Shown here in pieces: positions 47,179-58,811 of a DNA stretch of 64,000 nucleotides. The stretch lies in NCBI GenBank assembly GCA_019426215.1, contig CM033408.1, positions 26,205,953 to 26,269,952 on the forward strand, given 5' to 3'. Under the pieces are notes generated by a model that was given only the letters and a program-made list of their open reading frames with translations, made no database searches and was not told the origin of the DNA. Each line of letters begins with the position of its first letter. Positions within the stretch are counted from its first letter, which is position 1. The position numbers and the translations under genes are program-made. Source of the stretch: Buddleja alternifolia. Lineage: Eukaryota; Streptophyta; Magnoliopsida; Lamiales; Scrophulariaceae.

Positions 47179-47504
47179 AACGCTATCAGAGCCTCTTGCC
47201 AGTCTGAATTTCGGGAGCTAAGTGTTACACGGGCAAAGTGCTAACGTGTGCGGGAGTCATCTCTTGAACCTGTGGGGCAAAATTCTACACCCGTGGGAGA
47301 CATCTCTTGAGCCGTGAGCCCCACCACTAAAGTCCCTGTTGTGAACCGAACCAGCTTATAAATTTTTTTTTCTCGATTCACAAAGCCCGTATCAATTCAG
47401 GTTTTGATAATTTATATTCAGATAAAATCGAAAACAAGAATAAGATGTAATCCAATTACCTTTAAGATGAATTTCCAAAGCCAAGCTTTTGAGAGCAACA
47501 GATC
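47179..47504 (+). other. Internal LTR-element sequence left of CACTA
   Basis: Non-coding. Contains the primer-site-like stretch, then sequence joined before the CACTA insertion to 57236 onward. Confidence 0.5.
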
Positions 47505-47518
47505 CACCACTACAGAAA

Positions 47519-47826
47519 TGACCTATTACAGTGGTTTTTTTTTACCTATTACAGCGGTTTTAACCGCTGTAACAGGTACCGTTGTAATTGGTTCAGGCCA
47601 ATTACAGCGGTTTTTGAACCGCTATAATAGGAACCAATTACAGCGGTTCGGAAACAAACCGCTGTAATTGGTCAACCTATTACAGCGGTTTTTCTCCGAA
47701 CCGCTGTAACAGGTTTTCTCCATTTTTTTTTTTCTTTCTATTCCTGTTATAGCGGTTTTGTGAAAAACCCCTATAATAGGTTTGACCTATTTTGGCGGTT
47801 TTTTGAAAAACCGCTATAATAGGTAA
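47519..47826. repeat. Left subterminal repeats of the CACTA element
   Basis: About ten copies of attacagcgg / ccgctgtaat, mostly in head-to-head pairs forming attacagcggtt ... aaccgctgtaat palindromes. In En/Spm such arrays are the binding sites of the element's own DNA-binding protein. Confidence 0.85.
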
Positions 47827-48108
47827 ATTCTTTATTTTTATTTTATTTTTTTTCTTGCTGTACTGTACAAAATTTATTGAAACCAGCTTCCCACAAGCTC
47901 AAAATTCAACACAACAAACCATAAAATCAATTCAACAGAAACAACAAATGTGAAACCCAAAATTAACTTCACCAAATTAAATGATCATCTCTAACAACAA
48001 AGACCAACAAATGTATTGTTCCATTACGCATAATCTCCAACAAATGACAACGAGTTTACAATCAATTAAATACAACAAATCAAATAAAAATTTACAACAA
48101 TCTACAAC

Positions 48109-50563
48109 TTACACCATACCAAAAGCGCATTGGAAAATGTATTGTGCCAATTCGCCACGTACTTCATCAAGCTGCTCTATAGAGTAAGTGACGTATTGAC
48201 AATCAGGAAAGTACTGCACGATAGAGATTGAAAACACAACAAAGGTTTAATAACTTATAAAGGGAAATTAGAATTTGATGATGAGTATTAATTAGGATTA
48301 TGCATACCGCTGGTGGGATTGTAGATTCTCCGTGGCTAATAATATCCTTCATGAATTTCATAACAAAGAAGCCACAATCTTTGTCGTTTAACTGCATGGG
48401 GCACTACAAAATTGAAATCAAAAATTGTATTAGAACAATAACGTTTATATGAATAATCTCTCGAAAATATAAAATTACACTAACCTTTATAGAAGTCCAT
48501 TTACAGGCCATTTTTTTGGATTTGGCCTTTTGGGTGTTACGATTTGCACGAGACATCAACACAGCACTGTTAAAAACATCAAAAAATAAGGAAAGATGTC
48601 GATATCAAGCAAATATACATGTGAAATCCAGGAAGATATATACACTTTAAAATTAATATTAAATATAATGAATCACGTAAGTTGAATGAAAAACTTACTG
48701 ATTGATTGTTTCTTTCATATCAGGTCGGTTATCCGAATCAACGTGCAAAGAATCCAGATAATAAACGATCTCTTTAATTGGATCAATCACAAGCAACACC
48801 CAATGTCCCCTAAATTAAAAAGCATTCAAAAGATAAGTTTAAAATTAGTTTTGCGTACGTAACAAATTTTACAAAATAAAGTTGGGTGTTTAGTAACTCA
48901 CCCGGTGTTGTAAGGTGCAATAAACAACTTCCCATCTGCGCAATCTTTGATGACATTTGTTATATATTGCGCTTGTAAGATACGCTGAGAGGGAGTAATA
49001 CCTGCTCCCGCAGCTATAGTATGTGGGCTAAGGAACCCGAAATTATTTGTTTTCTCTTCGGGGACCACGTATTTAGCCCACAAACACCTAAATTGAGCAT
49101 AAAATAAATTTGAACAAGAAAATAAACATAGTTCAAATTAATGCAGTAAAATAATTTAAAAACTAAATTTTTTTAATTCATATTTAAAAACTTACTTGAT
49201 GTAAACTGAAATGATAGAGACTCCTATTTGTTCTTTGCGCAAAAAATGACAGATCTCCTCCCGCCCAAGATACTCTTGATAGGGTTCGTTATTATAGATT
49301 GCCTCGGGAATGTTTATAGCGATCAATTGTTCAATAGGCATTATTTGCAGGTACCTTTCAAGAGTTACAAGTGGCTGAGGGAGTTGATGATCAGCTGTTA
49401 CGTCTGCTGCTCTGTCATCTTCACGTGAAGGGTTGGCCACAGGAGGTGTTCGTTTGACAGCTGAGTGCTTCGTCATCTCTGATTTATGTTTTCCAACTGA
49501 TGATTTGGATTTTCCAAGAGACTATTTAAGCAAAGAAAACCAACGTGAATGTTACAAACCAAAGTATATTTAGTAACCTTAAACAATTGTTATAATTTAT
49601 TAATGGCTAGGTATTAATAATTACGTACCGATGCATCACTGATAGTGACAAGACTCTTAGGCCAAGCAACAATGTATCCCACAGCCTCAGAAACTGTGAA
49701 CACTCTTTCATCAACGAGAGGGACTGGTAGGGGTGCAATATCTTCAATTGCAATGTCAATCATCACTTTCACAAGGTGGGTGGGTAATGGAAGTGTATGC
49801 AGCGTTCTATCATCTGGTCGATTGTACATTTGTCCTTTAGCCACCAAACGATAAGACGATGTTGAAAGTGACAATTCACATGGCGCCACAACCTACATAT
49901 AAAATATATATATATATATCATTATATTAGAAAAATTTGTGTATTTTAATGAATTGCAAGTTATATGATCACTTAATAATTTCATATCATTACCTGAGGA
50001 AGGTTCTTAACTGGATCTGGGCAGCTATCTTTCAAAGAAACCGCCTCATCTTCATGCGGTTGCTGCGACCCAGACGCCTTATGCTCGTCAAACTCGCGTC
50101 GCAATGAGGATAGTGATGCAGTGAGCATGTGCACCATGTTTTTCAAGTTATCAATCTCCTCATCTTTAGAAGGCTTTTTGTCAATAAAATAGTGTTTTTG
50201 TGATACCCCAAAGCCTACTCCCCTAACGCGACCCGAATGTTCCTTCTTGTTAAGAGCTTTAGCCAATATATCATTCCGGGTCCTCTCGCTTCCACTATTG
50301 CTACCCTCCTATGATAAGCACTCCTGTAATAATACATTTAAAAATTAGTGAACTTTGCTCTTATAAAAAAATTTCAAAAAAAAAACATACAACACATGAT
50401 ATAGCTAAAATTGCAAATAACTCACAATTTCATGCATTACTCTTTTAACATTGACATTATCAATGTTATGCTGGCTAGAATGTGCAATCCTCCACACGAG
50501 TGCTCGTGTCACGTCTGCGGGGTCTGACCCAGCTTCCTTTCTTTTTTCCATCTATATTATGAT

Positions 50564-50599
<36 letters not shown>

Positions 50600-51475
50600 C
50601 AAGGAATTTTTATTAGAAAACTTGTAATGATTCACTGTTAAACGAACTACATACCTATATATGCTCCAGTTGAGCATATCCAACACGTGATTTCCTATAG
50701 GGATATTCAGGGTCCTTTGCTCTTTCCGAATTGTCCCTACTTAATTGTTGTTCATTACATAATCAAAGCATTAGTCAATGTTCATATAAACGCAATATGC
50801 AACAAATGAAACCGTAAATTAAAATAATTACCAGGAAAGGTTCATTTTTCCGTATATGTAAAAATGTTGTCCAATCTTCTTGAGATATATTATATTTTTG
50901 GGGTGGGCTGGAATTAATATTCCCATTATCATCCTCTACCCACACTCTGCTCAAGAAGCTCCTGAAGTTTCGCGCTAGCTTTCCAGCTTCGGCCATGACA
51001 AATTTTAGTCTACTTTCGTCAATATCAAAGGTCAACTATGAAAAACAAACAACAAAGTATATATGAAATTATAATTTTGAGAAAATTGAGTAAACAAAAA
51101 ATACATTAACCAATTAGAAACATGATAATAACCAACTTACAGCTATTTCATTCCAAATTGCTGATTTTGTTGCTTTCGAGACGTGTCGTCAATCACTGAT
51201 GGTAATCGGCACCCTGTCACGAGCTATGACTCCAATGTAACCAACAAATGTTGATTTATTTGGGTCAATTGGTTGGCCATTCCGATTCCAGCCGACTGGT
51301 AGCTTAAGCCTTTACTTCTGGCATTTATGACTTTTTTCATTGCAGCGATACCTCTATGTATCTCACTTTCAACACGTTTGTTTGTAGCAGCCCCAGAATC
51401 CATCGACCTACAGAAGCCAAAAATATAGAATTTAGATTCATATACCAAATATACAGTACCAAGTAACGCCACCAT
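48109..51475 (-). pseudogene. CACTA second gene, Ulp1 (C48) protease-type, with frame damage
   Basis: Exons on the minus strand, C-terminal end first: 48109-48213, 48308-48403, 48485-48566, 48699-48809, 48902-49087, 49196-49521, 49629-49892, 49994-50308, further ones to about 51037, and a 5' part at 51130-51412. The C-terminus is a Ulp1-like Cys protease: GHWVLLVIDPIKEIVYYLDS (His, Asp) and QLNDKDCGFFVMKFMK (Gln, Cys). The N-terminal part (NGQPIDPNKSTFVGYIGVIA, WVEDDNGNINSSPPQKYN) is the plant En/Spm ORF type. A frameshift near 51295 and a TGA at about 51187 (expected Trp before RHVSK) break the 5' part, so the full protein is probably not made. The protease half looks intact. Confidence 0.75.
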
Positions 51476-51550
51476 TATTTTAGAAAAAATTCGGCAGAGT
51501 AACGACTCAAATTTTTTACCAAATTCTCGACTTAATCTTCCCCCAAAATT
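51471..51550. repeat. 80-bp element, copy 1 (upstream of Ulp1-type gene)
   Basis: Shares tagaaaaaattcggcagagt, the aacgac block and tcgacttaatcttccccc with copies at 55400-55477 and 55618-55694, which lie upstream of the transposase. A likely shared promoter or leader of the two CACTA genes. Confidence 0.8.
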
Positions 51551-51764
51551 GCAAATAACAAAACCAATCCATCAATTCTTTCACAAAACCAATCAAATTT
51601 CACAAAACCATAAATGCATTAAACGATGTCAACAAAACAACACATATTGATCCAATCACGATACATGATCAAAATACATATCAACAAACACGCTATACTC
51701 ATGATATGTATTCAAATAATAATACTCGTTATCATATAGAGAGAGCGAGAGAGAAAAAGCTTAC

Positions 51765-51866
51765 GGTGGTGGTCGTGGTAGTGGTGAACGGGGCGGTGGT
51801 GGTCGTAGAGGAGGAGGAGAGAGCGGTTGTGGCTGTGGCGGTGGTGGTGGTGGCGCCGGTATACAA
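51765..51866. repeat. GGT/GGC-rich low-complexity run
   Basis: Imperfect GGT, GGC and GGA triplets. The open frames across it on both strands (poly-Val, poly-Thr) are artefacts of the repeat. Confidence 0.85.
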
Positions 51867-52040
51867 TATCGACCTACAAAAGCCAAAAATACAGAAGTTA
51901 GTTTCACTATGCAACAACATAATTTTTCAATTCATAAACTAACAAGAGACGCCCTGACTCATACACTAACAAGTGCTTATATGAAGAAAAGTTTAGGAAA
52001 TAAGTATATCATATAATTATCACATAAGTTCAAATACCTT

Positions 52041-55000
52041 TCATCGTTTTCTTTTTGTCGTTGACTTAGTAGTCTTTTGCTTCCCCCCAGTACGACCCTT
52101 TTGTTTAGTACGTCGACGAACAGATGGATTAATCCATATCCCCTCTTGGTGATCTTGTCGCATATACAATTTATCATCACTGATATCCAAGTCACCATCA
52201 CTATCAGTGGCTTGTGAATCACGTAAGATAGGATTTTCTCCATCATCATCACTATATGAACTATCATCCTCCATACAAGTATTTTTGTTTGCCGATAAAA
52301 CAATTGACCACCTCTTATCAATAGGATCGATGACAAAAAACACTTGCGTAGCTTGTGATGCCAAAATGAAAGGTTCATCTTTGTAACCTACCCTCTCAAG
52401 GTCTACTCGAGTGAAGCCTATTTCACTATTATCGACACCATTTTTATTGTCAGCCCACCTACACCCAAATACAGGCACCCGAAACCAACTATAATCCAGC
52501 TCCCATATATGTTCAATCACCCCATAATATGATAAATGAGCATAGATAGGGTTATTATCTCTCGCACTTGAGATATGCATTGCTTGAGCTACAAGACTCA
52601 CCCCACTATTCTGCATTGTACTCCGTTCATTTTGGTCTTTTGTATAGAATGTGCGACCATTAATACGATAACCTGAATGACAAAATACAAGTCTGCTCGG
52701 TCCCATCGACAACCGTACCAATTTATCTGAAACTGAAAGTGGATTCTCGTTCTGTTTCTCGTGAATATGCTTTCGGAACCAATTAGAGAAACTCTTATCA
52801 TGCTCTCTTGAAATCCAACTCTCATTTTTATTTGGATTTAATCTCCTAAGTTGATCCTTGTGCTCTTGAACATATGGCTCAACCTCATCGGTGTTGTGGA
52901 ACACATATAGGTGTGCCTGATCCCTTTGTGTGCAAGGAACACTAACTAATTGTTTTCCAAGTACGCTTTCTCCTTCTGTTCTCCCTCCCACAACATGAGA
53001 CTTTGGAAGCTCTGCAACGTTAGAATCTTTCAAATATTCTGTGCAAAATGTAATCGTTTCATCAACTATGTACCGTTCAACAATGCAACCTTCCGGTCGA
53101 CTACGATTTTTCATGTAGCCTTTTAATACCTTCATATAACGCTCAGCCGGATACATAGATCTCATAAAAGCCGATCCACATAGTTGTGTCTCTCTAACCA
53201 AGTGAATAGGTAGATGAGTCATTATATCAAAAAATGCTGGTGGAAAATACATCTCAAGCTCGCACAAAGTGATGGCAATTTGTTTCTGAAGTGCAGACAA
53301 TTGTTCAGGATCAAATACCTTGCTCCACATTGCTTTGAAGAAGAAACATAATGAGGTTATAGTTTCTCTCACCTTTTTTGGCAAAATGGCCCGTATAGCA
53401 ATTGGTAGCAAATGATCCATGATCACATGACAATCGTGAGTCTTCATGTGTTTTAGCTTCAAGTCCTTCATTGATACAAGACTGCTAATGTTTGAAGAAT
53501 ACCCTTCTGGAACTTTCACTCCATTAAGAAACTCACATAATGCAATTTTTTCTTTCCTGGATAGAGTGTGAGCTGCTGGAGGCAAATAAGTACGTTTTCC
53601 CTTATTTGTTGGTGCCAATTTTTCTCTTATCTTCATTTCAACCAAGTCTAACCTTGCCTTTACGCTGTCTTTTGTCTTTCCGGGCACATTTAGAAGTGTA
53701 CCAATGACACTATCAAATACATTTTTCTCAATATACATAATATCAAGAAAATGTCTAACATGTAAAGACGTCCAATACGGCAACTCAAAGAAAATTGACC
53801 TTTTTTTCCACCCAATTTTTGCAAGCCCACCTGCAAAAGTCTTTCCAAATTTAACCTCCAAGTCTTTTATATTCTCAAACACTTCTTCACCAGTCAAGCA
53901 CTTAGGAGCTCGACCTTCTTCAATATTCCCATTGAAAGCTTTTTTCCACCGACGATATCTATGGTTTTGATTTAGCCATCTCCGATGCCCTTGGAATGCA
54001 TATTTCTGAGAGTGTGTCAGTCGATATTGATCTGTACTCTTGACACATATGGGGCATCCACATTGGCCATGTACACCATAGCCCTCGAGGTTTGCTCTTG
54101 CCGAAAAATCATTGATTGTTCCAAATAACATGACTCTGAGATTGAAATTTTCTTCTCTGAACCCGTCATATACTTGAACACCGGTCTCCCACAACACCTT
54201 CAAATCCTCAATTAAAGGAGCCAAGTAGGCATCTACATCATTTCCAGGTTGTTTCGACCCAGAAATGAGTATAGGCATCATTATATGTTCTCGCTTCATG
54301 CATCGCGATGGGGGGAGGTTGTAGATCATCAAAATCACCGGCCATGTACTATGTGAGCTACTTTGCAAGCCATGAGGGTTCATGCCATCTGTAGCCACTA
54401 CAAGGCGAAGGTTTCTTGATTCTTCACCAAATTCAGGAAAATCATCATCGATCTTTTTCCATTGAGGAGAATCTGAGGGGTGTCGAATCTTGTCATCTTC
54501 AATCCTTTCTTCAAGCCTTCTATCAGCATGCCATGTCAAGTCCTTGGCCAACTCTTTACTACTGTACATGCGCCTAAATCGTGGTATTATGGGCAAATAC
54601 CACATGGTTTTGACAGGAGCAGATCCGTTCTTCTTGTACCGCGAGGCGCCACATTTCGGACAAACCTTCGATGATGCATAGTCAGTTCTAAACAATATGC
54701 AATCATTGAGACAGACATGTATCCTCTCATATCCCATGCCAATTGAGGTTAACATCTTCTTAGCCTCATAAGTACGATTAGGTAACACATTATCATCGGG
54801 TAGCATGTTTTTTAATAGATCAAGTAAGTCTATGAAACTCTTATCACTCCACCCATTGTTGGCTTTTAACTTGTAGAGGTTTAGGACTGCTTTCAATCTT
54901 GTGAATTTACTACCATTATACAGTGGTGTCTTTGAATCACTTGTCAAATTGTCAAACATCTTGGGACAATTTCGCAAATCCTCCTCAATCACATTTGTCA

Positions 55001-55316
55001 TCTCCTCCAAACGATCAGGCTCATAATCATTCATGTCCAAATCCCGCGATCGATATGATGTACCACCCAAATCATCTGAGGTGACACTGCTCTCACCGTG
55101 TCTTGTCCAACGTGTGTAGCTTTTATCAATTCCATTACACACCAAATGATCTTCTAATTCACGTGGACTAATTCTCTTTCCAAAACAACAACGTAAACAC
55201 GGGCAACTGATTCTAGTCCGATCTGATGCATGCTCAATCGCAAAATTGATGAATTCTTTCACCCCTTTCTCATATTGCTCGGACATACGATCCGCTAATA
55301 TCCAACTTCGATCCAT
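52041..55316 (-). CDS. CACTA TNP2-type transposase, intact, 1091 aa
   Basis: One uninterrupted exon. The start MDRSWILADRMSEQYEKGVK is the standard TNP2 beginning and opens the transposase-associated domain (1-75, with CPCLRCC). The catalytic Transposase_21 region follows (about 200-480: GMNPHGLQSSSHSTWPVILM, WETGVQVYDGF, HGQCGCPICVKST), then the conserved SLCFFFKAMWSKVFDPEQL and HLVRETQLCGSAFMRSMYPA region (about 660-740) and the C-terminal domain (VPVFGCRWADNKNGVDNSEI). An acidic patch and a Lys/Arg-rich tail (KTTKSTTKRKR, possible nuclear signal) end the protein. Length matches autonomous elements. With matching TIRs and subterminal arrays, this copy could still be active or supply transposase in trans. 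Two 80-bp repeats lie 85-380 bp upstream. Confidence 0.95.
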   Translation of the reverse strand: MDRSWILADRMSEQYEKGVKEFINFAIEHASDRTRISCPCLRCCFGKRISPRELEDHLVCNGIDKSYTRWTRHGESSVTSDDLGGTSYRSRDLDMNDYEPDRLEEMTNVIEEDLRNCPKMFDNLTSDSKTPLYNGSKFTRLKAVLNLYKLKANNGWSDKSFIDLLDLLKNMLPDDNVLPNRTYEAKKMLTSIGMGYERIHVCLNDCILFRTDYASSKVCPKCGASRYKKNGSAPVKTMWYLPIIPRFRRMYSSKELAKDLTWHADRRLEERIEDDKIRHPSDSPQWKKIDDDFPEFGEESRNLRLVVATDGMNPHGLQSSSHSTWPVILMIYNLPPSRCMKREHIMMPILISGSKQPGNDVDAYLAPLIEDLKVLWETGVQVYDGFREENFNLRVMLFGTINDFSARANLEGYGVHGQCGCPICVKSTDQYRLTHSQKYAFQGHRRWLNQNHRYRRWKKAFNGNIEEGRAPKCLTGEEVFENIKDLEVKFGKTFAGGLAKIGWKKRSIFFELPYWTSLHVRHFLDIMYIEKNVFDSVIGTLLNVPGKTKDSVKARLDLVEMKIREKLAPTNKGKRTYLPPAAHTLSRKEKIALCEFLNGVKVPEGYSSNISSLVSMKDLKLKHMKTHDCHVIMDHLLPIAIRAILPKKVRETITSLCFFFKAMWSKVFDPEQLSALQKQIAITLCELEMYFPPAFFDIMTHLPIHLVRETQLCGSAFMRSMYPAERYMKVLKGYMKNRSRPEGCIVERYIVDETITFCTEYLKDSNVAELPKSHVVGGRTEGESVLGKQLVSVPCTQRDQAHLYVFHNTDEVEPYVQEHKDQLRRLNPNKNESWISREHDKSFSNWFRKHIHEKQNENPLSVSDKLVRLSMGPSRLVFCHSGYRINGRTFYTKDQNERSTMQNSGVSLVAQAMHISSARDNNPIYAHLSYYGVIEHIWELDYSWFRVPVFGCRWADNKNGVDNSEIGFTRVDLERVGYKDEPFILASQATQVFFVIDPIDKRWSIVLSANKNTCMEDDSSYSDDDGENPILRDSQATDSDGDLDISDDKLYMRQDHQEGIWINPSVRRRTKQKGRTGGKQKTTKSTTKRKR

Positions 55317-55399
55317 CTTGATTCTGAATTAATTAAATTAAACAATGTTGATATCACTTCATAGTTGAATTAATTAAATAATTTTAATTTTAATTTATT

Positions 55400-55477
55400 T
55401 CCCATTATTCTAGAAAAAATTCGGCAGAGTAACGACGCAAATTTTTTTACCAAGTTCTCAACTTAATCTTCCCCCGG
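55400..55477. repeat. 80-bp element, copy 2 (upstream of transposase)
   Basis: Same motif as 51471-51550; lies about 85 bp upstream of the transposase ATG. Confidence 0.85.
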
Positions 55478-55617
55478 GTGGGTTGCAACCAACAAAATTC
55501 AAATCTTACGATCCGCTAAAATTCAATTTCGATACATCCATTTTGATATTAATTAAATTAAATAATTTTAACATCAGTTCAATTGAATTAATTAAATTAT
55601 TTTAATTTTAATTTATT

Positions 55618-55694
55618 TACCATTATCCTAGAAAAAATTCGGCAGAGTAACAACGCAAAAATTTCTACCAAGTTCTCGACTTAATCTTCCCCCA
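55618..55694. repeat. 80-bp element, copy 3 (upstream of transposase)
   Basis: Same motif, offset by about 218 bp from copy 2, together with its flanking taattaaat(t)attttaattt sequence, so the duplication unit is about 218 bp. Confidence 0.85.
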
Positions 55695-55794
55695 AACTTG
55701 CAACCAACAAAATTTGCATCTTTCAACCACAACAAACCCAACATTCTAATCTTTCACCCACAACAAACCCAAAATGTCGATCTCACTATACGAA

Positions 55795-56012
55795 AATATT
55801 GATCACCAATTGGATCACATAAAGCAACATATTTCAAGCAACTTCAAATATTGATCACCAGTTGGATCATATAAATCACATAAAACTAAACATAAAGCAT
55901 CATTTTATAAATATTGATCACCAGTTGGATCACATAAATCACATAAAACTACAAATAAAGTATTATATTTTCAACAACTAAGTATAAATAAAGATCACCA
56001 GTTTGATCAATG
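55795..56012. repeat. gatcaccagttggatca tandem repeats
   Basis: Four copies of a unit containing attgatcaccagttggatca, spaced about 50-75 bp, in the 5' region of the CACTA element. Confidence 0.8.
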
Positions 56013-56067
56013 TACCCTAAACTACAAAATAACCACAATTTAATCCCAAATTAAATGTAATTAACAC

Positions 56068-56300
56068 CCAGCTATACACAAAAATACATACACCCACACA
56101 TACACAAATTATATACATCCACATATACACAAATACATACACCCACACATACATAAATATATATACGTACACCCACATATACACAAATATATATACATAC
56201 ATCCACATATACACAAATACAAACACCCACACATACATAAATATATATATACACCCATATATACACAAATATACATACATCTACACATACACAAAATATA
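56068..56300. repeat. Minisatellite of cacccacacatacacaaata units
   Basis: About ten imperfect units alternating (a)cacccacacatacacaaat and atatatacatacatccacat. Three overlapping minus-strand frames here (MYVYLCIYG-like) are translations of the repeat, not genes. Confidence 0.9.
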
Positions 56301-56627
56301 CATACACAAATATTTATCTAACTCAAACTCTATACTCTATATATGTTTGAGTGTATGTATACATATTTACATAACATAACATATATATATAACAAATATT
56401 TACATATAATTCACAAAACCCAATTAACATAACACATATATATAACAACAATCAAGATATTAACTTATAACCCACATTATATATTCACAAAACCCCAATT
56501 AACATAACATATGTATAACAACAATCAAAATATTAACATATAAAAGCCTAATTTCATAACATATATAAAATATACACAACATATATAAACATATATATAT
56601 ATAAGTATATACCTATAGGGTGAGAGA

Positions 56628-56962
56628 GAGACGAGCGGCGGCGGCAGCCGCGGCGGAATACGGTGGTGGTGGTGGCGGTATATGGTGGGTGTGGTGGTGG
56701 TGGTGGGGATATATGTGGTGTGTGTATATATATATATTTATATAGATAGCTAGAGATATAGAGTAGTAGAGAGAGAAAGAGAGAGAATAATGGTGGTGGG
56801 GGCGAAGTGGAAGTGGTGGTGGCGGCGGTGGGGGGAGTTGAGTGAAAGAGAGAGAGTAGAGAGAGATGAGTGAGAGAGAGAGTTGAGAGAGAGAAAGAGG
56901 GGACGACCGAGAGTGGCGGCGGTGGGGGAAGTTGAGTGAGAGAGAGAGAGGGGGGATTCGGC
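56628..56962. repeat. GGC/GGT and (GA)n low-complexity block near CACTA right end
   Basis: Runs of ggcggcggcagccgcggcgg, ggtggtggtggcgg and gagagagaga. Low complexity, probably the transcription start side of the element. Confidence 0.8.
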
Positions 56963-57019
56963 CGATTTGGGGGGGAAAATGGGGGGAAATTGAATTTTTA
57001 TTTATTTATTTTTTTAAAA

Positions 57020-57215
57020 TCAATTACGACGGCTTTTTGGAAAATTGCGATTTTCCAAAAAAATGCCGTAATTGACCAATTAAAGCGGTTTCGTGGAAAA
57101 CCGTTGTAATTGGTCCCATCCTACAACCTATTACAGCTGTTCACCAAAAAACCGCTGTAATAGACCCTTCCGTTCAGTGGTTTTCTAAAAACCGCTGTAA
57201 TAGGTGCGTTGTAAT
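57020..57215. repeat. Right subterminal repeats of the CACTA element
   Basis: Repeated aattacgacggcttttt, aaccgctgtaatagac and related palindromic halves, matching the left array in sequence and arrangement. Confidence 0.85.
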
Positions 57216-57235
57216 AGTGTATTTTTGTAGTAGTG

Positions 57236-58811
57236 ATCGTTCCTTCCTCTAGATAATCACGCGAAAGATGATCTTCAATTCTTGAAGCTCGACTTTCCCT
57301 ACCTCAGACTGGGTTGGGCGACTAGGGTTTATGGGGAGGGAGAAAGGATTTTAGTGTTTTACTATTTTTCACTCTCTAAGATGAAAAATCACATAAAGTT
57401 ATATTTTAGTTAAACACCTAGTGTTTAAATAAAAAATTACTCCTTAACTAAGGAGAGAGAGGGGGGCGCCCAAATATGCCCTAGGGATGGGTTTACTGGT
57501 CTTCATCCAATTCCAAGCCCAGTGTTAAGTATTTAAATAATATTTCTAGTCAAATCCAATTGGTAATTAATTAAATACTAAGCTCTTTTTATTAATAGTA
57601 CTTTATTAATTCTAAATTAATAATACTATTGAATAAATAAAATTATTTAATTACAATAATTAAATATATTTATTATAATCAACACACACCCATTTGATAA
57701 TTTCCATTCTAAGTGAAATTACCAAAATACCCTTCATAAAGTAAAACTTCTTTATATAGCGCTACTCTCTAGGCTCGTCTTGATTGGCATTGGAAGGATT
57801 CCAAGGTTATAGTTATCACCAAGCCATTCTCGCGAAACTATACCGAAACTCAATCAAGTACGAGATGAATATTTCATCACGAACCTTTATGTTATAATTA
57901 GCATATGAGTATAAACTCTTCACTGACGCAATCCGATCAAGTAAGAGTCATGGAATGTCAACCTCATATAACTTGATACTGTACTATAATCATACTGATG
58001 TGAAATTACTAAATTGCCCTTTATATCCAATACAAGTCAATCATTAATGCTTTGGCTAAGGACTTTAATTTCACAAAACCTATGACTTACATGTCGCTTC
58101 TCGTTTACTTTCGAGACAGTGAATTCCTTATTGGCAGTCCACTTTCCATTTTCGAACGCACCAATTGAATCGTACTTCGAGGTCGACCCCACCAACGGAC
58201 GATTGGGCATAACTTCTCTAATAACTTATTCAATGGTACGAGCACAATGTAAAGGACTCCTCAGGTCTAAAGTTTACTAATATTATTATAACCGGTAATC
58301 CTTATCATTGACTATCACCGAGTAAAAACCCATGTGATAGGATTACAAAGAGTCGTGTTCGAATATGTCAACTTCGTTAATCATATTCATGACACCAACA
58401 CCCACTATCCAATCAGTGTAAGACTAGCACTTTCCTCGTCAAAGCAAGTGTCATACGAGTTGAACCTAAACGCCCAATTTAGATTCTTTAACTCGCGAAC
58501 CATGTTTATAAGATCAAACACTTAACTCGACCAGTGCTTCTAGTTATCAAATAAGTAGTGGTGAGTACACCTTGATCTCAAAGACCTATTTGTTCAATAT
58601 ATTCAATGCCATAATTAGATTTATAAGAACAAACTCAATGTCTTTTATTAATCATTAATAATGTTCATACAATATAATTAAAACGCCCTCTTAAATCGAA
58701 TTCCTCAATGGCATAGAGGGCATAACACCATACAGTCTCGATGCCTGCTGACGAATCCTTGACTGAGTCACACCGCAACGAGGACGTCGTTCCTCAAAAG
58801 GGGGGTGATTG
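57236..58811. mobile_element. LTR-retroelement sequence right of CACTA
   Basis: From 57.7 to 58.7 kb it is collinear with 34.2-35.0 kb (blocks cctcaggtcta, cgaggtcgac, cccactatcc, gattcttt(g/a)actcgcgaac). At 58741-58806 it reads like the end of a pol gene, encoding LTESHRNEDVVPQKGG, followed by the purine tract aaaagggggg. So a purine tract directly precedes the LTR at 58812. Otherwise no coding capacity. Confidence 0.6.

Larger units (their letters stand above)
47505..57235 (-). mobile_element. Complete CACTA (En/Spm) element, 9731 bp
   Basis: Ends are CACCACTACAG on the left and CACTACTACAA on the right (reverse complement), flanked by identical ATC at 47502-47504 and 57236-57238, the 3-bp duplication of CACTA elements. 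Subterminal arrays of ccgctgtaat/attacagcgg palindromes lie at 47519-47826 and 57020-57215. Two genes on the minus strand: intact TNP2-type transposase (52041-55316) and a Ulp1-type ORF (48109-51475). It has inserted into LTR-element sequence. Confidence 0.95.

Noticed and set aside
47190..47330. Stretch with gggagctaag-like sequence that briefly suggested a 5S rRNA or tRNA
   Set aside because: No internal control boxes in order and no fold; it lies just after an LTR and its primer site.
51706..51942. Frames with poly-Val or poly-Thr
   Set aside because: Translations of a GGT-rich low-complexity run.
56017..56309. Three overlapping minus-strand frames of 64-87 codons rich in Tyr, Cys and Val
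   Set aside because: Translations of a minisatellite.
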